Assembly (NCBI GenBank): GCA_964017185.1
Contig: OZ024875.1
Location: 33,489,456 to 33,553,455, forward strand
Length of the DNA: 64,000 bases
From: Rugalucina vietnamica
Lineage: Eukaryota > Mollusca > Bivalvia > Lucinida > Lucinidae
Reading direction: 5' to 3'
In this document: one piece after another, positions 55,882-64,000 of the stretch
How the letters are laid out: the number at the start of each line of letters is the position of its first letter
How positions within the stretch are numbered: the stretch's first letter is position 1
The notes under the pieces: model-generated
Databases searched by the model: none
Seen by the model: only the letters and a program-made list of their open reading frames with translations
What the model was told of the DNA's origin: nothing
Program-made: the position numbers and the translations under genes

Positions 55882-56118
55882 TGAGCCATGACTCGAGAAA
55901 CCGGTCTTCGGTGTTTTTGACCTGGTCTGTCCCAAACTGGTCTGAACAGTCACAGAAGAAAGGTAGAGTCTTGAAATTCTGGATGTAAGTAGAAGAGGAA
56001 TTGTACTATCCTTGTAGCAAAAACAAAGGCACTGATCAGCTGTGCAGTTACTGCACAGCTGATCAGCGTCTTTGTTTTGGCATAGGCATAAAGCAGGTTT
56101 TCTTATGGCACGGCTCAT
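55882..56118 (+). mobile_element. Palindrome-core MITE, copy 10
   Basis: TA-flanked, forward orientation; hairpin 'gctgtgcagttactgcacagc' is perfect over its whole length. Confidence 0.87.
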
Positions 56119-56195
56119 ATAATATCCTCATAAAGATGACATATGATGACTATTCACATCCAATAAATTTGGATCTGATTATTTTGATCATTATT

Positions 56196-56434
56196 TGAGC
56201 CACCGCATGGGAAAACCAACAATCTGCATAGGCGAAAACAAAGGCGCAGACCAGCTTCGCGGTAACTGCGAAGCTGATCAGCACCTTTGTTTTTCGCTAC
56301 ACGGATAGTAGAATCCCTCTTCTACTTAAATCCAAAATTTCAGGCTTCTAGCTCTTTTTTGTGACTGTATATTAGGCTGGTTTGTGTCGAACCTGGTTGG
56401 AACCCAAATTGTTGGTTTTCTCACGCACAGTCTC
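56196..56434 (-). mobile_element. Palindrome-core MITE, copy 11
   Basis: Reverse orientation, only 77 bp from copy 10; hairpin 'cttcgcggtaactgcgaag'. TT flanks both sides. Confidence 0.87.
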
Positions 56435-57485
56435 ATTTTTGTATATGTGCCTGCCACCTACTTGGATAGGTTTAAAATATATTTATTTGAAGCTGAATAA
56501 ATAACAATCACACATAAATACATACAACTGTATTATTCTTATTTTTTGGGCAAGCCTAACTTAGATAACCAGTACTTTGTGCACATTTCTTTCATCACTG
56601 CCTGACGAAATGCTTTTCTTAGATCAGCAGAAGAAGAATGGCTGCGGAAACATTTTCATAACCAAATTTTTACTTCAAAGAAATGATCCATCCCTGGACC
56701 TTCGTTACAATCGGAAATGCTACATATAAAGTTATTGTGCCCAGTGAATTTTAATTGCTGCCTGAAAAGGACATTTGTGTAGAGGTGACATTAATGGGTC
56801 ATGCACAACACTTTTATAAAGTGGAATTAAAGATAATCTTAACACTGTTGAAATATGACATGATTTTAATCCTGTTGTTAATATGATTAAGAGTCGGATA
56901 AGGATTATTTGATTTTATAGCCATGTCCAGCAAAGAAAAGGTCTTTCTACGGGACTTAAACCAAATGCATTCTGCTTAACAGGAGTATTGAAAGTATATA
57001 TCGAGATATTGTATCATGCTGAAATAATATACAGTGGTAACAGTACCTAGAAGCAATGAGTACCCAAGTGGTGAGCATTGGATAGCCTGAAACCCACATG
57101 CCACATGGACTACAACTGAAGAACACCCTTTATTAGGAGACTCACAATCATATATTAAAAATGCCAGGTACTTATTACATGTATTAGGTTCTGATTACAG
57201 AAAGTTCATTGGCATACTTTTGGTTTGGTTTATACAAAAACAGCAGAGTCACCTCTTAATTCCGTACACCTTGATCAAAGCTCCACACACTTAAAAGTCT
57301 GACCATTGTTTCTGCATGTGAAAGTTTTAAACCTCTATATCAAACAAACTATGAGTTTCCAGTTGACAATCAAACTGCAGAGCATATCTTTAGATCTATA
57401 GAAGAATTAGAATTGTGCTAAAGTTTAAATGAAGAAATGAGCACAAAATGGCCTAGAGAAATATTTGAGCTCAGTGGCACTGAAG
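56435..57485 (+). other. Stretch without recognised content
   Basis: About 1 kb, AT-rich, no coding or repeat signal seen. Confidence 0.4.
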
Positions 57486-57615
57486 ACTTGTGTCTGTGGC
57501 TCTGGTAGAGCTTCAGACCAGAGCTAGAGGTTGGGGTGGAGGGGGTTGAAAACTACTGCTGCCTTGTTGTGTCCTTGAGCTAGATACGTTTATTCCCAAA
57601 TGTTTTATGCTATTC
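57486..57615 (+). mobile_element. tRNA-derived SINE fragment
   Basis: 'tgtggctctggtagagcttc' resembles an A box; 'ttgtgtccttgagctagata' matches the SINE body seen at 60675 and 51178. Confidence 0.55.
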
Positions 57616-57974
57616 TATGATTTGCAATGTCTGAATTTGTGTGCTTTCACCCGTTTTCTTAGAATTTTGGTTCTGCTTTCTTCTGGAAATGAGCTTCTTT
57701 GAGATTGAATTTTGTCGCTTCCTACCAGGTTAGAGTCACAAGCCAGGCCTCATTGGCCAACATACTTGTAGTCCAACTCCAAGTCTACACTGTCTATATG
57801 CAGCAAAATGCAATCTTATATCAGTCTGTTTGGAATTGCGAATTTGCGACATGTACTTGTATACATGTATGCAAAAAGCTAGTTTTCGCAGGAGGCATTT
57901 CATGTACTTGGAAATGACAAAAATCTTCGAGTATCTTTTACCTTGCTGCTGATGCTGGGTGAGCTGATAGATTA

Positions 57975-58218
57975 ATCTTCATAATATGATCTGATTTGTG
58001 GGGAAACTTACAACCGGATGTGCAAAACTGTAATAGGGGCTGATAGCCTGAGAGAAGAGATCAGCGCCTCTGTTTTTCATCACATATTTGCACAGAATTT
58101 GCTTAAATATCCGAAAGTTCCAGCCAGCACTTAGCTTCGGTAGCCCTGCCTGCAGGCTGGGTTGCACCTCAACAGGTCAGAAACTCAAACAACAGGTTTT
58201 CTGTTGATTTGGCTCATT
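57975..58218 (-). mobile_element. Palindrome-core MITE, copy 12 (decayed)
   Basis: Ordered weak matches: 'ggggctgatagcctgagaga' (eroded hairpin), 'gatcagcgcctctgttttt', 'aaatatccgaaagttcca', and 'ggttttctgttgatttggct' at the end. Confidence 0.6.
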
Positions 58219-58389
58219 ATCTAGCATCTCACAGACTCTTCTGGGGTTATCAGCACTATGTGCTACCTGCTACTGAATTTAGGCACCCATTAATTTTAAT
58301 GTCAAAACAACACCTTTATAGTTATACAGTAAATCACTACAAAGATTATATGCAGATCTACTGAATCCTATAATTCTGCTGAAATGGAA

Positions 58390-58585
58390 TTTACTGGGGT
58401 GAGCGCAGTGGCCAAGTGGTTGGCCTTTCTGACCTGGATCCCTACTGGCACTGGGTTGTGTCACTGAGCAAGACAATTTAACACCCCATGATACTGGTTA
58501 ATACCGAGGAATTGGTGGCTCAGTCGGAAACAGTCCAGACATGACTGAAAAATTATTGACTGGGGCGACTTAAGAAACAGAAGAT
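58390..58585 (+). mobile_element. tRNA-derived SINE
   Basis: 'gagcgcagtggccaagtggt' (A-box region), 'cactgagcaagacaatttaa' body, and 'catgactgaaaaattattga' tail shared with the copy at 60675. Confidence 0.65.
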
Positions 58586-59701
58586 TGTTGATAGGGCATA
58601 TTTGCTCATGCCAGTGGCTCTGGTCATATTTTGTACATATACAATATAAAGTTCAAAATAGTAGGACGATGCACTTAAAAGGTCATGTTGCTGACCTCTG
58701 GTCAATTTCATATGCATGGTCATGTACATCTTATGCCACACTTCTATTTGAAGGGTACCTTGATCTTATTCTGAACATCCATATTATAATGCAAAGATGA
58801 ATGTGTATGACATCTTCATGCAGATAACTGCTTTTTCTAGCTTTTCACCATGAGCATCTGAATGATGTGATGAGCAATAATTATACATTATTAAGCCTGC
58901 TCAGTTGAGCTGAGCATGAAAAAAGTTTCAGCCTTGACAGAAATGCACTCTCCTTGGTGTGGTAAAATGTTTATGTTGAAAGTTCAAATCTACTTTAGTG
59001 AGTTCTTCAAAAGAGAACACAGCATTAGCTGGAATACATCTTTCACACTTTACTGAGGAGAACTATTTATGTTTTAATACATGCATGTTACTAGCAAAAA
59101 CAAATATTTAGTGCATTTGATGTAATCCCTTAGTTCTTCGCAAAACTGGAGTAATGAACTATTGCTACAGTTTAAGAGAAAATGATGTGAAAAATGATTA
59201 AAGAGTGAAGTTGGTGTGTGTGTGGGGGGGATGCTTGATGCTGCATGTCTAGATTTTGGTTGCACCGCTTGTCAGTGCTTCATACTTCATGTTTACAAAA
59301 GGACAATATATAAATTTGAGTCTATAGATTTATGACAAATACATTAATTCTAATGCATTGGAAATCTGGATTCAATGCATGAGTCTGAGAGTTGGAATCA
59401 CAATGCATTGGTCCAGAAAGGAATTCTAATGTAATGCATGAAGAATGAAGTTGCTAAGCTTGCAATCTTGAAAATGCTCACCTGTTTCAGCTGTTTGTAT
59501 CTTCATAGTTGGCCTGAATTCACAGAGAAAGCAGGCCTGTTACCTTCAGAAGATTCACAGAACAGTATCCAGGATGTTCCTGTTATATGCAACATTTATA
59601 ATATATCAACATTATTACTTTTTCATTGGATTCAATAATTTGGTTCATTAATATCTGTTTTAGGTCAATATTTCCAGTTTTGAGTAGAGTTTTAGGGCTC
59701 A

Positions 59702-59703
<2 letters not shown>

Positions 59704-59790
<87 letters not shown>
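59704..59790. repeat. (CAT)29 microsatellite
   Basis: Uninterrupted trinucleotide run. It creates poly-His and poly-Met open frames on the two strands, which are artefacts. Confidence 0.97.
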
Positions 59791-59839
59791 TATCCTGTTA
59801 AATCTCAAGGAATCCAGATCTGGGTCAAAACTGTTAGGG

Positions 59840-60015
59840 GAGCAAGGTGGTCTAGTGTTTGAGTACAGGCACAAGAAAGGGCTTGATATCTATCAGGACT
59901 GTGGTGGATAGTGTGCATGAGCATTAAAACACCTTAAGCTCGCTATAGTTCTGGTTTATACCAAGGAACTTGTAGCATAATCCTGGCAGCTCAGTCAGGT
60001 TTTGAAAAATGCTGA
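59840..60015 (+). mobile_element. tRNA-derived SINE (diverged)
   Basis: 'ggagcaaggtggtctagtgt' (A-box region) and the tail words 'ggcagctcagtcagg', 'tgaaaaatgctgac'. The B box is poor. Confidence 0.5.
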
Positions 60016-60674
60016 CTTACACTTATAGGACTTTTATGAGTTACTAGAATCTAGAAAAACTTATGGTCATAAGTCTCTTAGGTAGACTGGGACAATCGGT
60101 CATAACTAAACCAGACCAAAAGTTTGTTGTGCAGATCTGAAATGATGGATTTGAAAAAATAAGTGGGATAAAACTTAACCTTGCAAGCATGCATATTAGA
60201 CTAAACATAACAACATTTCTTGGAAAGAAAAAGCCACTTGTTCGCTTTTCTGCACCATACTACATCATTACTTCTTATTTGATTGGGATCTAAAATAAAA
60301 CAGTTCTGCGATTGTCAGGAATAAATGGGGTGTTCTTCTGAGATTTACTGCAGAAAACTGCTGTTAACCTGCATCAGACATGGCTGATTTATTTCCTTTT
60401 TTATTGCTAGGTTTGTAAACTAGTCTCAGCAGTCCAGGCTAATTTAAGCATCTTTGAAGGATGAAAGAAAAAAAATAGCTTTTTCCTGCTTCTTCAAGTT
60501 CTGCATCATGCATGAGACTTGTGGCTAGAAAACATAATCTAGGGATTTTCATTGAGGTGTGTCACAAACCGGCTGATTCAGCTGCAAAAGCCTCTAAAGG
60601 TTACCGGTATACCTGTTTGTGAATAAAACAAGACAAAAGCTACTAACTATAGGATTAGAATGGAAGTTAACATT

Positions 60675-60868
60675 CAGGCCTGGGGTGCATGGTCGCTCAG
60701 TGGTAGAGCATCAAACTCCAGAACAAGTGGTCTTGTCCGATTCAGAATCTACCATCTCTTACTAAATCCTTGAGCAAGACACTTTATTATAGCTCCCCAA
60801 TTGTATAGAATTCAGGGAGCGGTGACCATCTTATGATGACTGAAACATTGTTGACTGGGATGTTAAAC
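60675..60868 (+). mobile_element. tRNA-derived SINE
   Basis: 'tggtcgctcagtggtagagc' is a strong A-box and D-arm match; 'cttgtccgattcagaatct' is a weaker B box. Body 'ccttgagcaagacacttta' and tail 'tgactgaaacattgttgact'. Confidence 0.7.
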
Positions 60869-60894
60869 ATGTTCAACATCAACTCAGTCAAACA

Positions 60895-61022
60895 AATGAG
60901 CCACTTCCTCTTCTTTCTATTCCAACGTTTCCAGCCTCTTGCCATCTTCTATGCTTGTACAGATTGGTTTGCGTTGAACCTGTCCAGAAACCACATTGTT
61001 GGTTTTCTCATGACGTGGCTCA
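60895..61022 (-). mobile_element. Palindrome-core MITE, copy 13 (hairpin deleted)
   Basis: Retains 'tgagccacttcctcttcttt', 'acagattggtttgcgttgaa', 'attgttggttttctcatgac' and 'gtggctca'. The internal palindrome is gone. Confidence 0.7.
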
Positions 61023-61141
61023 AATCCTCAAGTTGTTCTTCAAGGTCATGGGAATGCTGGTCAGTGGCTTTTGGCTCATCATGGCATCTGTGTCTAGTTT
61101 GACATCAAAGAATGTTTTGATTGGATTCCCCAGCAATAATT

Positions 61142-62680
61142 AGCTCACCTGAGCCGAAGGCTCACAGGTGAGCTTATAGTATACCCATGCTCCGGCGTCC
61201 GTCCGTCGTCCGTCCGTCCGTCCGTCCGTCGTCCACAATTTAAAAGATCTTCTCCTCTGAAACCGCTTGGCCAATCAAAGCCAAACTTCATGTGGAGCAT
61301 CCTTAGGAAGGGGGAACGAAAGTTTATATAAATGGTCCTGGTCACATGACCAAGATGGCCGCCATGGCTATAAATAGCAAAAACCTTTAAAAATCTTCTT
61401 CTCCAGAACCGGTGGGCCGATTTCCATGAAACTTGGTATGTAGCATCGGGGACGTGGGCTTATCATAGTTTATATAAATCATGACCCTAGGATGACCTTG
61501 ACCTATTTTACGGCAAGGTCAACTTAGGTCGCCAATGCATTTGAATGGGAAAAAAATGGTAAAATGCTATTTAGTGGGTAAAACTTACTGGGAATAGGCA
61601 AATGAACAGAAGATTAATGTTAATGGAAAATTTTAGCCCCTGGGGGGTTGTCTGCCCCTGCCCCGGGGCTATATACATGTATATGACCATAATATTCAAA
61701 CATCTTCTCCCCTGAAACCGCTTGGCCAATCAAAGCCAAACTTTATATGGAGCATCCTTGGGAAGGAAGAAAGAAAGTTTATATAAATGGTCAAGGTCAC
61801 ATGACCAAGATGGCTGCCATGGCTATAAATAGAAAAAACTTTTAAAAATCTTCTTCTCCAGAACCAAAAGGCCAATGATTTTGAAACTTGGTGTGAAGCA
61901 TCAGTGACTGGAGCTCTACAAAGTTTATATAAATCATGACCCTGGGATGACCTTGACCTATTTTACGGCAAGGTCAACATAGGTCGCTCATGCATTCGAA
62001 TGGGGAAAAGTGTTAAAATGTCATTTGTAGGGAAAAACTTGCAGGAAATGGGTAAATGGACTTCAGATTGATGATTCTGAAAAAATTTGGACACCAGGGG
62101 TCTGTCTGCCCCCACCCCGGGGCAATATACATGTACATTACAGGGATATTCAAAGATCTTCTTTGAAACTGCTTGGCCAATCAAAGCCAACTTTTATGAG
62201 GAGTGTTGTTAGGAAGTGGGAATGAAAGTTTGTATAAATGGTCAAGGTCACATGACTAAGATGGCCGCCATGGCTATAAATAGCAAAAACCTTCAAAAAT
62301 CTTCTTCTCCAGAACCAGAAGGCCTATGATTTTGAAACTTGGCATGAAGCATCAGGCAACGAAACTCTACAAAGTTTATATAAATCATGACCCTTGGATG
62401 ACCTTGACCTATTTTACGGCAAGGTCAACTTAGGTCGCCCATGCATTTGAATGGGGAAAATTGTTAAAATGTCATTTGAAGGGAAAAACTTGCAGTTAAT
62501 TGGCAAATGGTCTGAAGTTTTATGATCTGAAAAAGAAATTGACTCCAGGGGTTGCTCTTACCCGGGCTTGGGGTTATATACATGAATATTACAATTCTAG
62601 TCATACAAGTTTATTGGTATATATCTCAGGTTTCAGGTGAGCGTTTACAGGACCATTGGTCCTCTGGTTATGAGTTGGCA
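61142..62680. mobile_element. Long tandem-core Helitron-like element
   Basis: Left hairpin 'agctcacctgagcc gaag ggctcacaggtgagct', then (CGTC)n at 61197-61240, then three core units of about 450-470 bp (marker 'tggccaatcaaagcca' at 61269, 61724, 62174). The end 'ggtgagcgtttacaggaccattggtcctctggtt' carries a second hairpin (aggaccattggtcct). Such termini are common in bivalve Helitron-related elements (established knowledge). No coding capacity. Confidence 0.75.
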
Positions 62681-62944
62681 CGCCAATTTATGTTTTATGG
62701 TCCTGTAAGGACTACTGCTGCATGCAGTACATGTTTTTCTTCATGGCAGTTTTTTCCTGGTTGGAAGAGCTACATACATTAATTGCAATAAGAAATTTTC
62801 CCAATTTTTGTTTTTATCTACTCTTTTATGTTTGGAAACCATGAAGGAGGCACCTTACAGCTACGTAGGTCCGTGAGATGCCATCAAGATTCCATATTTG
62901 GAACCATTATAGAGATGTCACATGTGTTGATGGAGCCTGTTTGG

Positions 62945-63205
62945 AGTTCATTTAACATTACGAAAACATGCCCATGCAATAAACAGAGATTTTTTAGCTT
63001 TAAAAATTGAAAATTTTCAGCTGAAAATTTTTGATATTTTTCTTATTTTTGCTCAAAACGTTAGAACCGCCTCGCCGAGTACCCACAATCTATGTTTTGG
63101 AGCAAAAATAAGAAAAATAGGTCTACCCCTGCATACCCCAGTTTTATTATATAAAAGTGGGGTTTAAGGGGGTATTCATTGCACGGACATGTTTTCCTGA
63201 TGAGA
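62945..63205 (-). mobile_element. MITE with palindrome, copy 2 (inverted)
   Basis: Reverse-orientation relative of 45660-45935. Ends 'catgcccatgcaataaacag' and 'gtattcattgcacggacatg'. Half of the central palindrome is deleted. Confidence 0.72.
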
Positions 63206-63524
63206 ACAGTAGGACTTCATTGAAACCTGCTTGATTCCTCAAGTTCTTTGGACCTGATTAATCTTAGAGATGTAGGGTCTTCACTCTAAGAATGTCCACC
63301 ATCTTGCCCCCACTTCGTTGTGTTTTCAGTTACATGGAAGATCTCCTATAGATGCCCATTGGTTTGGTAAATTCCTGAATCTTACAATCTTGGTGGTATT
63401 TCTAATAGTAAACAAATGCTATAATTTGTCTTTGCAAGTTTCTACCTACTAACCTTGATCAGATGTACGAGAAATTCTGGTATAATTGCAGTTTTATAGC
63501 CAGACAGTAGTAGAATCTGGACTT
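63206..63524 (+). other. Stretch without recognised content
   Basis: No coding or repeat signal seen. Confidence 0.4.
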
Positions 63525-63763
63525 CATCAGAATCGAGAAAGCAGGTCTTCGGGGTTTCCGACCAGGTCCCATACAAACTGACCTGTACAGTCACAGAAGC
63601 AGGCTATAGAAGCTTGAAATTTCGGATTCAAGAAGGAGAGGAAGTGTTCTATCTGTGAAACGAAAACAAAGGCGCTGATCATAGCTTCTCAGTTACTGCG
63701 AAGCTGATCTGTGCCTTTGTTTTCGCATATGCAAAAATCGGGTTTTCTCACGATGCAGCTCAC
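63525..63763 (+). mobile_element. Palindrome-core MITE, copy 14
   Basis: Forward orientation. Left terminus eroded, 'gcaggtcttcggggtttccg', 'agaagcttgaaatttcggat', hairpin with a 3-bp insertion in one arm, right end 'gggttttctcacgatgcagc'. Confidence 0.82.
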
Positions 63764-64000
63764 TTTCTGTAGTTATGGTAGTCTAGATAACTGCCTGAAC
63801 TGGGCTTATTTCATGATAAATCTTTAAGAATTTTTTAGATTTCTCCATAAAAATATAAATTGTGGTGACCCATATGGTTTGCCTTGCTTGTGACTCTCAG
63901 TGCTTGTATGGTTTTGAGGAAATGTCTGGTTTAGTATACATGAAATAACATCACAATCTAGCCTGCTATGGAAAATCAAAGGACCCCAAAGGTACGCCCA

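Noticed and set aside
59626-59874. Poly-His (plus) and poly-Met (minus) open frames
   Set aside because: Produced entirely by the (CAT)29 microsatellite; no other coding evidence.

Overview
The window looks like nuclear DNA of a bivalve mollusc. It is AT-rich, its genes have many small exons in long introns, and it is full of short non-autonomous DNA transposons, tRNA-derived SINEs and tandem-core elements of the bivalve 'pearl'/Helitron-like type. The phylum call is inference from the repeats and the invertebrate form of the genes. No species can be named.

About 1.8-33.7 kb (minus strand) holds one gene, the BRPF/peregrin scaffold of MYST histone acetyltransferase complexes. I could chain 16 coding exons with matching splice phases, from the ATG at 33702 to the TGA at 1845: 7,011 coding nt, 2,336 residues. 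Domain order is C2H2 finger, EPL1-type region, PHD-knuckle-PHD, basic helical linker, bromodomain, long disordered linker, PWWP. Two points stand out. (1) The exon after the bromodomain lies in a six-copy, exactly 153-bp tandem array (21.28-22.17 kb) whose unit carries its own branch-point-like sequence, acceptor and weak donor. (2) A single 3,033-nt exon encodes about 1,011 residues of disordered sequence with repeated short motifs between bromodomain and PWWP; it nearly doubles the usual protein length. A decayed second copy of the linker exon lies at 27.77 kb.

About 33.8-44.8 kb is intergenic. It contains a tandem-core element, a SINE, and a roughly 5-kb inverted repeat (37.16-42.16 kb). 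One arm of that repeat carries a 760-bp hAT-like insertion and the other a 718-bp tandem duplication. A three-copy 180-bp repeat follows.

About 44.8-52.1 kb (plus strand, divergent from BRPF) holds the 5' end of an ADAMTS/ADAM-type metalloprotease gene: a signal-peptide exon and two propeptide exons with compatible phases. The catalytic exons are not visible and probably lie beyond the right edge. From 52 to 64 kb I see MITEs, SINEs, microsatellites, a long tandem-core element and one orphan Cys-rich ORF resembling a TNF-receptor module.

Intron 14 of BRPF (4.6-12.9 kb) holds a 5.8-kb non-coding element with long inverted ends and nine copies of a 14-bp GTAAC-direct-repeat motif. At least fourteen copies of one MITE family with a near-perfect internal palindrome are spread across the window.
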